From assembly GCF_000019905.1 (NCBI RefSeq), contig NC_010556.1:1762001-1826000 (forward strand): 64,000 nucleotides of DNA. The letters run 5' to 3'. Source of the stretch: Exiguobacterium artemiae 255-15. Lineage in GTDB: Bacteria; Bacillota; Bacilli; Exiguobacteriales; Exiguobacteriaceae. The position numbers and the translations under genes are program-made. Positions 55,928 through 64,000 of this stretch are shown piece by piece (within the stretch, counting starts at the first letter, position 1; the number at the start of each line of letters is the position of its first letter). The notes under the pieces were generated by a model. The model made no database searches. It was not told the origin of the DNA and saw only the letters and a program-made list of their open reading frames with translations.

Positions 55928-56410
55928 CTAAATTTCCAGCGTTCCGACGTTAACCGTCCGGATGACTAACCGGCCTGTCTGAGAATGGAACTCGATCGTT
56001 CGACCGTTTGTTCCACCAACGTCTTCCGCAACGAGTGGGACGTTCGCTTTTCGTAAAGCCAATTTTACAGCTGCAATATTCCGTTCGCCGATTCGCATCG
56101 ATTCGTGTTCGTATTTAAATTGAAACATCTGTGCACCGCCGGCAATTTTCGCCCGGAGACGAATCGCTCCGCTTTGACGAAGACGACGTGCCAACTCGAC
56201 GACGGCCGTATCGGCGAATTTCCCGATTTCCAGTGCGATATTCCGGCTGATGGTCGAATCCGGTAACATGACGTGGGCCATACTCGACAGTCCACGTTCT
56301 TGGTCGTAGATGATGACACCGACACAAGAACCTAAACCAGCCGTCCGAAGAATGATCGGTTTTTGGCTGACTGCATATTCTGCAATTCCAATCCGAACGA
56401 CTTCATCCAT
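55928..56410 (-). CDS. cheD: Chemoreceptor glutamine deamidase CheD
   Basis: Deamidates glutamines on methyl-accepting receptors and binds CheC, 160 residues. The catalytic cysteine is in RTAGLGSCVGVIIYD and the histidine in MAHVMLPDS, the pattern of the family. I start at MDEVVRIGIAEY inside the 3' end of cheC; the longest frame adds 24 residues that come from the overlap. Its stop lies 13 bases before sigD. Confidence 0.94.
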   Translation of the reverse strand: MDEVVRIGIAEYAVSQKPIILRTAGLGSCVGVIIYDQERGLSSMAHVMLPDSTISRNIALEIGKFADTAVVELARRLRQSGAIRLRAKIAGGAQMFQFKYEHESMRIGERNIAAVKLALRKANVPLVAEDVGGTNGRTIEFHSQTGRLVIRTVNVGTLEI

Positions 56411-57011
56411 CAATATCCACACCCAATCGCTGAAATACCGAACTAAAGGCACCTTCTTCAGGTAGTAACAGTAAATGACCATTCAAATCATTACCTGAAC
56501 TGGATAAGCGTGTATCGATGTATACTGCCATGTTACCAAATTTTGTCGACTCAAGTAAGGCAACTTCCAAAATTGCTCCCACCATATCAAAAGCTGACGC
56601 CGGAACCGTGACATGAACAGACAAATCCAACCAATCCGAAATCGCACGGGCATACGCTCCGATCAAAATGTTCCCGATCTCTTCCCATGCCGAAACGCCG
56701 AGCGCATGGTGGTCAGAGAAAAATTGAAACGGCTGTTGCAACAACTGTGAAATCAGTTTTTCAGCATCGTGAAGCGGCATCAAAAACAGTAAGGAGGCTT
56801 TAATATCACCGGAAAACCGAAGGAGTGCTCCTGCCGTATAAGCTTCAGCGCCTCCCACCCGTTCGATGATGGTTGTGAATCCTTCCAATTCTGCCGAAGG
56901 GACTGCGATTTCAATCGGTTGTCCGAGTAAAGTGGATAATGCGGTCGCCGCATGCGCTGCCCCGATATTGCCGATTTCCCGAAAGACATCCTGTTCCATC
57001 CGATTAAGCAT
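56403..57011 (-). CDS. cheC: CheY-P phosphatase CheC
   Basis: Dephosphorylates CheY-P and docks CheD in the receptor adaptation loop. Both phosphatase signatures are intact: D-x3-E-x2-N as DVFREIGN near residue 8 and S-x3-E-x2-N as SAWEEIGN near residue 105. That predicts two active centres. I start at MLNRMEQDV (202 residues), within the last codons of cheW. It overlaps both neighbours by eight bases. Confidence 0.95.
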   Translation of the reverse strand: MLNRMEQDVFREIGNIGAAHAATALSTLLGQPIEIAVPSAELEGFTTIIERVGGAEAYTAGALLRFSGDIKASLLFLMPLHDAEKLISQLLQQPFQFFSDHHALGVSAWEEIGNILIGAYARAISDWLDLSVHVTVPASAFDMVGAILEVALLESTKFGNMAVYIDTRLSSSGNDLNGHLLLLPEEGAFSSVFQRLGVDIDG

Positions 57012-57432
57012 GGATGATCTCTTCAAATAGACGATTCGGTTCGAGTAAAGAGAATAATTGATCTTCTCCTTTAGCGATGGCCGTCAAATAAGTCATTTCG
57101 TCTTGTTTTTGATCTGTCAGCGGTTCAATCCGGACATCTGCAGCTTCCACGACTTCATTTGCACAGTCCACGATGAATCCTGCATCCCCGTGTTCCAGTG
57201 TCGCGATGATGATGCGTGTTTCTTCTGTTTCCTCAATCGCTTCAAATCCTAAACGTGTCCGCAAATCGATCACGGGTGTCACGACACCGCGCAGGTTGAT
57301 GACACCTTTGACATAAGATGCTGCATTCGGAATCCGTGTAATCGGAATGACACGCTCGATTGAACGGACCGATTGCACATCAATCCCGTATGCATTTTCT
57401 TCTAATTGAAAGACGACCCATTTCTGTTCCAT
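57004..57432 (-). CDS. cheW: Chemotaxis coupling protein CheW
   Basis: Scaffold linking receptors to CheA, 142 residues, with a double SH3-like barrel. It starts MEQKWVVFQLEENAYGIDV, and the NLRGVVTPVIDLRTRLG motif marks the CheA/receptor contact. It lies 11 bases after cheA and overlaps cheC, so all are translated from one message. Confidence 0.96.
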   Translation of the reverse strand: MEQKWVVFQLEENAYGIDVQSVRSIERVIPITRIPNAASYVKGVINLRGVVTPVIDLRTRLGFEAIEETEETRIIIATLEHGDAGFIVDCANEVVEAADVRIEPLTDQKQDEMTYLTAIAKGEDQLFSLLEPNRLFEEIIHA

Positions 57433-57443
57433 TCTTCATTCCC

Positions 57444-59435
57444 TCACTTTCGTAACAGTGCATTGCTGTCAATGATTAACGCAACTTGCCCGTCACCCAG
57501 AATCGTCGCACCTGAAATCGCACGAATTCCCTCAAGATAACTTCCTAACGGCTTCATGACGATTTCCTGCTGACCAATCAGTTCAGAAACCATTAACCCG
57601 GCTAGTTTTTCTCCGCTTCGGACAACGACGACAGAATAAGCGTCGGCCTCCACATGCGGTAATCCGTATACTTGATTTAATGAGATTAACGGAACGAGCT
57701 GTCCCCGGAAATCGAATACTTTTTCCCGGTGGGCTTGTAAAATGACGTCCTGCTTCAAAGATGTTGTCTCAATGATGGCCGTCAAAGGAATCGCGTAGGT
57801 TTCTTGGTCCAGCTTGACGAGCATTGCCGAAATGATTGATAACGTCAGCGGTAAACTGATTCTGAAAATCGTTCCTTCCCCGCGTTTCGTCTCAACAAAA
57901 ACTTCTCCGCCGAGTGATTCGATTTTCGATTTGACGACGTCCAGTCCGACACCGCGTCCGGATAAGTCGGTGACGGTTTCCGCTGTCGAGAATCCAGGGG
58001 CGAATAATAACATTGCCGCTTCTTCCGGCGTCAATAGTGTCGCCTCTTCTTCCGTCAACAATCCTTTTTCCAGTGCGATTTTCGTCACCCGTTCCTGATT
58101 GATCCCTGCGCCGTCATCTTCAATCTCGATGAAGACACGGTTTCCGGAATGATAGGCCCGAAGTGACAGATTACCTTCGACTGGTTTTCCGGCTGAAATC
58201 CGGTCGGCTTTACTCTCGATTCCATGATCGACAGCATTTCGGATCAAGTGGACAAGCGGGTCGCCAATTTCATCGATGACCGTCCGGTCGAGTTCCGTTT
58301 CTGCTCCTGTAATGTGAAGCTTGATGTTTTTGCCGACATCTTTTGATACCGAACGTACCATCCGTGGAAAACGATTGAAGACTTGTTCGATCGGCATCAT
58401 CCGTAACGTCAGAACCAGTGACTGTAATTCATTTGTCCCGCGTTTAATCCGTTCAACCGTCTCCGTCAAATCAGACGAACCGACCTCTGCCGCAATTCGT
58501 TCGAGACGTCCACGGTCAATGATGAATTCTTCAAACAGATTCATCAGCCGATCAATTCGTTCGAGGTTGACACGAATCGTTTTTGCCGCGATTGGTGTTT
58601 GCGTCTCAGTTGAAGTCTCTATCGAAGTATTGACTGCCGGTGTCTCTTCCACCGGTTCGAGCAACGTCGCTGCTGCTGCCGGTTCCACCGACACCTCAAA
58701 TGGCTGAATCAAGACTTGCGCAACTTCCGAAACGGCTTTGATTTCCTGTTGAATGTCTTCTGCCGTTTTCATCGTCACAAACAAGACATCAAAACGGGTC
58801 TCGAACTGTTCTTGTTCCAGCTCATCCGATGTCGGATTCGACAAGATGACATCTCCGAGGTTTTGCAGCCGGTCGAATACCATGTAGACACGGGCTGCCT
58901 TCAAGATGACATCCGCTGATAATTCAACTGTAATGACGTACGCCTGATAACCGGAAGCCATTGATTGACGGACAACCGACTCGGAATAAACGTCACACTC
59001 AAAATTCATCATGACCGTCCCGGCAGCTTTAACCGTGTCCTTACCTGATTCGGTATCCGGATCGATAAACTGTTTCAAACGAATGACGGTTGTGGTGACA
59101 TCCAACTTTCCTGTTCCGCCTTGACTGATATCTTCGACCATCGTTTCAAGCTGTTCAGCTGCGACAAACAGCACATCGATCAATTCCGGTGTAGCCGGTT
59201 GTGTTTTTGAACGGACCAAATCCAGTGCACTTTCCATTTCGTGTGTTAAATCGGCAATCGCATCATATCCCATCGTTCCGGACATCCCTTTTAAGGTATG
59301 GGCGGAGCGGAAAATTTGATCGATGACGGCTTCATCGTCGAGTCGTTGTTCAAAAATCAGCAGACTCGAGTTAATGGCTTGTAAATGTTCAATCGATTCA
59401 TCAAGAAACAATCCTAAATATTCATTTAAATCCAT
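57444..59435 (-). CDS. cheA: Chemotaxis histidine kinase CheA
   Basis: Kinase that phosphorylates CheY in response to receptors. Domains in 663 residues: P1 with phospho-acceptor H46 in SAHTLKGMSG, P2 CheY-binding (about 150-255), P3 dimerisation (about 290-350), P4 ATPase with HLIRNAVDHGIE, DDGAGIN and GRGVGLDVVK, and P5 CheW-like (about 525-660). All key residues are present. In B. subtilis cheB precedes cheA; here flhG does, at 21 bases. Confidence 0.97.
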   Translation of the reverse strand: MDLNEYLGLFLDESIEHLQAINSSLLIFEQRLDDEAVIDQIFRSAHTLKGMSGTMGYDAIADLTHEMESALDLVRSKTQPATPELIDVLFVAAEQLETMVEDISQGGTGKLDVTTTVIRLKQFIDPDTESGKDTVKAAGTVMMNFECDVYSESVVRQSMASGYQAYVITVELSADVILKAARVYMVFDRLQNLGDVILSNPTSDELEQEQFETRFDVLFVTMKTAEDIQQEIKAVSEVAQVLIQPFEVSVEPAAAATLLEPVEETPAVNTSIETSTETQTPIAAKTIRVNLERIDRLMNLFEEFIIDRGRLERIAAEVGSSDLTETVERIKRGTNELQSLVLTLRMMPIEQVFNRFPRMVRSVSKDVGKNIKLHITGAETELDRTVIDEIGDPLVHLIRNAVDHGIESKADRISAGKPVEGNLSLRAYHSGNRVFIEIEDDGAGINQERVTKIALEKGLLTEEEATLLTPEEAAMLLFAPGFSTAETVTDLSGRGVGLDVVKSKIESLGGEVFVETKRGEGTIFRISLPLTLSIISAMLVKLDQETYAIPLTAIIETTSLKQDVILQAHREKVFDFRGQLVPLISLNQVYGLPHVEADAYSVVVVRSGEKLAGLMVSELIGQQEIVMKPLGSYLEGIRAISGATILGDGQVALIIDSNALLRK

Positions 59436-59456
59436 GAAACGTATCCTCCTTCATGA

Positions 59457-60311
59457 TTAACGGACACGGTTATGCCGTTTTTTCAAACGATTCAGTAACC
59501 GGTCTAAAAATTTCTGTTCCTGGACCTGAAGTCCTGTCAGCGATGTCGTGATATGGTCGAGCCGCCAACTGACATCACTCGTCCGATCAAATAGATAAAA
59601 GGGGCGTTGGGCTTTGACTGCCTTCATGACGGTCGGATCGTCCGGTAAAAAACCAACGAAACGCAATGATTTTCCCAAAAAGTTCTGACTTACCTGTTGT
59701 AACCGGTCAAACGTCTCAAGTGCTTCTTGACCGTTTGTCGCCCGATTGACAATGACAGCGACCGGAAGTTCGTTTGCATGATGATGCGCCAGTTTGACAA
59801 AGGCGTATCCGTCCATGATGGACGTTGGTTCAGGCGTCACGACCAGCCAGGCTTCGTCGGCACTGCTGATGAAATCAAAGGTCTGGTGCGTCGCCCCCGC
59901 TCCTAAATCAAGTAACACGAAATCATACTCATAAAAAAACCGAAACTCGCTCATCATGAATTCGACATCATGATCCGTCAGGTCCATCAGTTCTGTAAAC
60001 CCGCTCCCGCCATGGATGAAATGTAATTCCGGCGTCGCTTCGACGACGGCTTGGCTCAACGGGGACCGCTCCTTGACACAATCCATCAGTGACAGTTTGG
60101 ACGATTTTCCTAGCAATACCCCGACATTCGCCATTCCGATGTCCAAATCAATGATCAGTACTTTTTTAGCCTGCAACGATAGCGCGACACCGAGGTTTAC
60201 CGCCACATTCGTTTTACCGACACCGCCTTTACCACTGACGATGGCAATGGTCTTCGTTTGGCGGACGGAAACTTTTGATCTTAACGCACGTGCCTGATCT
60301 TCCGGCATCAT
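59457..60311 (-). CDS. flhG: Flagellar number regulator FlhG (MinD-like ATPase)
   Basis: Cytosolic ATPase of the MinD/ParA group that stimulates FlhF and controls flagellar number. The deviant Walker A reads VSGKGGVGKTN near residues 25-35, then LLDLGAGA for switch II. The N-terminal segment PEDQARALR matches the motif that activates the FlhF GTPase. I use the ATGs overlapping the flhF stop (284 residues). The longest frame adds 17 residues inside flhF. Confidence 0.95.
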   Translation of the reverse strand: MMPEDQARALRSKVSVRQTKTIAIVSGKGGVGKTNVAVNLGVALSLQAKKVLIIDLDIGMANVGVLLGKSSKLSLMDCVKERSPLSQAVVEATPELHFIHGGSGFTELMDLTDHDVEFMMSEFRFFYEYDFVLLDLGAGATHQTFDFISSADEAWLVVTPEPTSIMDGYAFVKLAHHHANELPVAVIVNRATNGQEALETFDRLQQVSQNFLGKSLRFVGFLPDDPTVMKAVKAQRPFYLFDRTSDVSWRLDHITTSLTGLQVQEQKFLDRLLNRLKKRHNRVR

Positions 60312-61378
60312 CTTAACCCTCTTTCTACAATCATTCGGGAAACTTCTGCACTTGTCGGCCAAATGATGTCTTCAGGCACTTCTTGTCCAGTCGTCAGACA
60401 AAACAGCGGCAACTGCGTTTTCTTCGTAAGTCCGTAAATCGACCACAAATCTATCGTTTCATCAGCTTTGGTAAAAATAAAACCGGACAGCGGCACTTGA
60501 TCGAACCGTTGTTGGATTTGTTCTAAATCACGGTACTTCGACGTTAGGCTGAGTACAAGAAACACATCGGTCTCTGAAAAATCATGTCGTTTTTTTAACT
60601 GCTCGACATAACCTGCGTCCAGAAAATTTCGTCCTGCCGTATCAATCAGAATGACATCACAATCTGACAAGTCGACTTTCGCTTGTTCAAACTCCTGTAA
60701 ATCGTATGCGACGCGCAACGGAATATCGATGATGTCGGCATACGTCCGTAATTGTTCAACAGCTGAAATCCGGTATGTATCCGTCGTGATCAATCCGACT
60801 TTTTGTTGTTTCGTCAAACGGTAATAAGCAGCCAGTTTAGCCAGTGTAGTCGTTTTCCCGACTCCCGTCGGTCCTGTCACCATGATGAAACGTGAAGTCG
60901 CCGCCGTGACTCGAATCGAATCCGTCACGGTCGCAGCGAAAACTTGCTCGACCTGGTCTAAATCATTTGTTTTGTAATAGGTCGACACTAACAAGTCATA
61001 AAGCGCTTCCGCTTCGTGTTGCAAGGCCGGTTCAGCGAGTAGAACTTCATAGGCACAGAGTGCTTCCGGCAACCGGCGTGACGCAAACGAAACAATTTTT
61101 GGACTGACCGTTTCTACAGACAATGCCCGTTTTTCCACTACCGGTTTAATCGGACGTGGTTCGGATGAAGCTTGCGGAGCAACCGGTTGGACTGTTTTCA
61201 CTACCGGATGCTCTTCTACTGAAGCGACCAACTCCACTTTCTTTTGTGCAAATAGACCAAACAATCCGCCTACTTTAATCTGGCGCGTGTTCAAAATAAT
61301 GGCATCGTTTCCTAAGTCCTGTTTGACCAGTTCCATGGCTTCGCTGACAGAATTTGCGACAATTCGTTTTACCATCAT
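60308..61378 (-). CDS. flhF: Flagellar GTPase FlhF
   Basis: SRP-family GTPase that sets the site of flagellar assembly, 356 residues. A B domain (1-90) precedes the N domain (about 95-160) and the G domain with P-loop GPTGVGKTTT (169-178), LIDTAGRN and FTKADET. It overlaps flhG by four bases and follows flhA by three. The FlhG partner motif is present, so the pair is probably functional. Confidence 0.96.
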   Translation of the reverse strand: MMVKRIVANSVSEAMELVKQDLGNDAIILNTRQIKVGGLFGLFAQKKVELVASVEEHPVVKTVQPVAPQASSEPRPIKPVVEKRALSVETVSPKIVSFASRRLPEALCAYEVLLAEPALQHEAEALYDLLVSTYYKTNDLDQVEQVFAATVTDSIRVTAATSRFIMVTGPTGVGKTTTLAKLAAYYRLTKQQKVGLITTDTYRISAVEQLRTYADIIDIPLRVAYDLQEFEQAKVDLSDCDVILIDTAGRNFLDAGYVEQLKKRHDFSETDVFLVLSLTSKYRDLEQIQQRFDQVPLSGFIFTKADETIDLWSIYGLTKKTQLPLFCLTTGQEVPEDIIWPTSAEVSRMIVERGLR

Positions 61379-61381
61379 GTG

Positions 61382-63406
61382 TTAAATCACCCCAATACTC
61401 TTGACTTCAATGGTCGGAATCAGTTCGTTATAGGACAGGACGGGTACATCCGGGAAATACCGTTCTGTCAATTGACGAACAAACATCCGAATACTTGGCG
61501 ATGCCAAGACGATTGGCTGAGCCCCGTATCGTTCGAATTCTGCCGTCAATTCATTTAATGATTCGATGAAACGTGTTGCTTTATCAGGATCAAGTGCCAA
61601 ATAATTACCGAACTCTGTTTTTTGGATCGCTGACTGGATATCCATCTCCAGCTCACTCGATACCGTTACGACGTGTAAGACGTCTCCTTGCAAGACCTGT
61701 TCCGTAATTTGTCGTGCCAAGGCTTGACGGACGTATTCGGCCAGCAAATCACTGTCTTTCGTCACAGTGGCATAATCAGCAAGTGTTTCAAAAATAAGCG
61801 GCAAATTTCGAATCGAAATTTTTTCTTTTAACAACTGAACGAATACTTTTTGTAATTCGCCGACTGACAACAATTGTGGTGTCACTTCGTCGACTAAAAT
61901 CGGATGCGACTCCTTCAAATGATCGACCAGTTGTTTCGTCTCTTCCCGACCGAGTAAATCGGCCGCATGTTTTTTCAAAAGTTCGGTTAAGTGCGTTGCA
62001 ACGACAGACGGCGGATCAACGACCGTGTATCCGGACATCTCGGCCCGGCTTCTCGTCCGTTCGTCAATCCATAAGGCCGGCATCCCGAACGCGGGTTCAA
62101 CCGTCTCGATGCCTTGAATTTCCGGATCATCGACACCGGGACTCATCGCCAGATAATGATCAAGCAACAGTTCACCGGTTGCCATCTCACTTCCGCGGAT
62201 TTTGATCCGGTAATGGTTTGGCGGGAGTTGCAGATGGTCGCGAATCCGGACCGTCGGTAAGACGAACCCGAGTTCAAGAGCCAGCTGTCTCCGAATCATA
62301 ACGACCCGGTCAAGTAAGTCGCCGCCCTGTGCTTCATCGGCGAGCGGGATCAAGCCGTAGCCGAATTCAAATTCAATCGTATCGACATTCAAAAGTGAAA
62401 TGACCGATTCGCTCGATCGCAGATTTTCAGTCGGTGCTTCTTCGACAGCGACTTCTTCCTGCGTTGCTTTTGACGTTCGTGTCAATCGCCAAGCGAAGAA
62501 GGCCGCTGCAGCCGCGACAGGAATCGTCACGTAATCGGGAATTGCCGTAAAGAGACCTAACAGGAAGATGGCACCGGCTCCAATCATGACGAGAAGCGGT
62601 GTCCGGGAGAGCTGACCGATGATGTCTTCTCCTAAATTTCCGTCCGAAGTCGAACGGGTAACGATGATACCGGTCGCAACGGAAATCAACAATGCCGGAA
62701 TTTGACTGACCAGACCGTCACCGACCGTCAACAGCGTGTAGAGTTTTACGGAATCTGCCATCGGTAATCCTTGTTGGACGACACCGATGATCATTCCGAA
62801 AATCAAGTTGATGATGACGATGATGATTCCGGCAATCGCATCTCCTTTAACGAACTTTGATGCTCCGTCCATCGCGCCGTAAAAATCCGCTTCCGATTGG
62901 ATTTTCTGACGGCGTGTCCGGGCCTGTAATTCATCGATCATACCGGAGTTCAAATCGGCATCGATGGCCATCTGCTTTCCGGGCATCGCATCGAGGGTAA
63001 AGCGGGCGGATACTTCCGATACCCGCTCAGACCCTTTTGTAATGACCAGAAACTGAATCAAAACAAGAATCAGGAAGACGACGAATCCGACGAGCGCATT
63101 TCCGCCGACAACGAAATCACCGAATGCTTCAATGACTTCCCCACCGTTCCCGTTCGAGAGAATCGATCGGGTTGTCGAGACGTTCAGAGCCAGCCGGAAC
63201 AAAGTCACGATCAATAAGAGTGTTGGAAAAACTGAAAACTCCAGTGCTTCCTTCGCATTCATGGCGACAAGTAACACCATTAAGGCAATCAAGATGTTGA
63301 TGATGATAAGAAAATCGAGTAAAAATCCTGGCAGTGGAATGACGAGCATGAAGACAATCATAATGACGCCTAGCAGGACAGATAAATCTCGTGTTGAAAT
63401 GGTCAT
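61382..63406 (-). CDS. flhA: Flagellar type III export protein FlhA
   Basis: Large ring component of the export gate, 674 residues. The N-terminal half has about eight hydrophobic helices with the conserved loop RFTLDAMPGKQMAIDADLNSG (key part DAMPGKQMAIDAD). The C-terminal half is the cytoplasmic domain that binds export chaperones, with IRDHLQLPPNHYRIKI. It lies 14 bases after flhB, as in Bacillus. Confidence 0.97.
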   Translation of the reverse strand: MTISTRDLSVLLGVIMIVFMLVIPLPGFLLDFLIIINILIALMVLLVAMNAKEALEFSVFPTLLLIVTLFRLALNVSTTRSILSNGNGGEVIEAFGDFVVGGNALVGFVVFLILVLIQFLVITKGSERVSEVSARFTLDAMPGKQMAIDADLNSGMIDELQARTRRQKIQSEADFYGAMDGASKFVKGDAIAGIIIVIINLIFGMIIGVVQQGLPMADSVKLYTLLTVGDGLVSQIPALLISVATGIIVTRSTSDGNLGEDIIGQLSRTPLLVMIGAGAIFLLGLFTAIPDYVTIPVAAAAAFFAWRLTRTSKATQEEVAVEEAPTENLRSSESVISLLNVDTIEFEFGYGLIPLADEAQGGDLLDRVVMIRRQLALELGFVLPTVRIRDHLQLPPNHYRIKIRGSEMATGELLLDHYLAMSPGVDDPEIQGIETVEPAFGMPALWIDERTRSRAEMSGYTVVDPPSVVATHLTELLKKHAADLLGREETKQLVDHLKESHPILVDEVTPQLLSVGELQKVFVQLLKEKISIRNLPLIFETLADYATVTKDSDLLAEYVRQALARQITEQVLQGDVLHVVTVSSELEMDIQSAIQKTEFGNYLALDPDKATRFIESLNELTAEFERYGAQPIVLASPSIRMFVRQLTERYFPDVPVLSYNELIPTIEVKSIGVI

Positions 63407-63420
63407 GATGCTTCATCCTT

Positions 63421-64000
63421 TCATTTCGCTTGTTTCATTTGATAGACAAAGGCGAGTGTTTCAGCGAGTGCCTGATAAAATGATTCATCCACTGCCATTC
63501 CTATTTCTGATTTTGCGAATAATGCTCGTGCGAGCGGTCTGTTTTCGATAATCGGGATCTCAGCTGCTGTCGCCTTCTCCCGAATCCGGAATGCGACAGC
63601 ATCCACTCCCTTGGCGACGACAATTGGGGCGGCATGTTTGCCGTCATCATATTGAATCGCGACGGCATAATGGGTCGGGTTCGTAATGACAACATCGGCG
63701 TTCGGTATTTCCTGCATCATCCGCCGCATCGCCATCTCCCGTTGTTGCTGTTTAATTTTCCCTTTGATTTGCGGGTCACCTTCCGTATTCTTATGTTCAT
63801 CCTTTAAATCCTGTTTACTCATCCGAATCGACTTTTCAAAATCGAATTTTTGATAAGCGAAATCCAGTACAGCAAGGACAATCAACGCGATACTGACCGA
63901 AATCCCTAACAGGAAAGTCAGATGACCGATAATCGCCAAGGCGTCACCAATCGGTTCTGACGTTAAACGTGAAATTTCCACTTTGTTATTCCATAAGACG
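63421..64000 (-). CDS. flhB: Flagellar type III export protein FlhB, 5' end cut by window edge
   Basis: Substrate-specificity switch of flagellar export. The visible 192 codons hold the last membrane helix, the basic linker and the cytoplasmic domain with the self-cleaving motif NPTH in ITNPTHYAVAIQY. The frame stays open to the right edge through residues before the first possible start, so the N-terminal helices are missing. The stop lies 14 bases before flhA. Confidence 0.95.
   Translation of the reverse strand, partial: VLWNNKVEISRLTSEPIGDALAIIGHLTFLLGISVSIALIVLAVLDFAYQKFDFEKSIRMSKQDLKDEHKNTEGDPQIKGKIKQQQREMAMRRMMQEIPNADVVITNPTHYAVAIQYDDGKHAAPIVVAKGVDAVAFRIREKATAAEIPIIENRPLARALFAKSEIGMAVDESFYQALAETLAFVYQMKQAK

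Overview
The window is chromosomal core DNA of a low-to-moderate GC Gram-positive bacterium of the order Bacillales. The evidence is gene order: the gpsA-der-ypfD-cmk-motI-prsW-ypdA-gudB-ypbH-recQ-ypbB-fer block and the flhB/A/F/G-che-sigD-swrB-rpsB-tsf-pyrH-frr-uppS-cdsA-dxr-rasP-proS-polC-rimP-nusA-infB-rbfA-truB-ribF-rpsO-pnp-ymxG block both follow Bacillus subtilis closely. Sporulation and germination genes that interrupt these blocks in Bacillus (sleB-ypeB, ylxY, spoVF) are missing. A FemX-type bridge enzyme sits beside murE, as expected for Lys-Gly peptidoglycan. Together these point to a non-sporulating genus such as Exiguobacterium (inference). Nearly everything is on the minus strand; only ansA and fer are on the plus strand. 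I see no rRNA, tRNA, CRISPR array, prophage or insertion sequence.

Layout. 1-6.2 kb: gpsA (cut by the left edge), der, S1-like protein, plsC, cmk, the c-di-GMP receptor motI and the membrane protease prsW. 6.3-15.8 kb: ansA (+), ypdA, gudB, ddl, a MecA/YpbH adaptor, a MerR-type regulator with a CarH-like B12 domain, a small membrane protein, recQ, ypbB and fer (+). 15.9-22.9 kb: a nucleoside ABC importer (two permeases, ATPase, two BmpA-type lipoproteins) with a GntR/HutC regulator between the lipoprotein genes. 22.9-31.7 kb: ftsK, RNase J, the overlapping murE-femX-cwlK wall operon and an M16 peptidase. 31.7-41.2 kb: pnp, rpsO, ribF, truB, rbfA, infB, ylxQ, rnpM, nusA, rimP. 41.3-48.7 kb: polC, proS, rseP. 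48.7-54.7 kb: dxr, cdsA, uppS, frr, pyrH, tsf, rpsB. 54.7-64 kb: swrB, sigD, cheD, cheC, cheW, cheA, flhG, flhF, flhA and flhB (cut by the right edge).

The most interesting signals are regulatory. The MerR protein carries both cobalamin signatures of adenosylcobalamin photoreceptors (W-x9-EH and E-x-H-x2-G), but Glu replaces the His that follows the Trp in the Thermus CarH protein. An inverted repeat covers its own -10 box. Three copies of a GTCAGA-NN-TCTGAC-like site flank or overlap the promoters of the GntR gene and the extra lipoprotein gene. CcpA (cre)-like boxes lie upstream of gudB and both lipoprotein genes. The rimP-nusA leader has a terminator after its promoter, which fits NusA autoregulation. 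polC and ansA have unusual upstream mini-ORFs. The chemotaxis cluster lacks cheB. No intergenic stretch exceeds about 290 bases.
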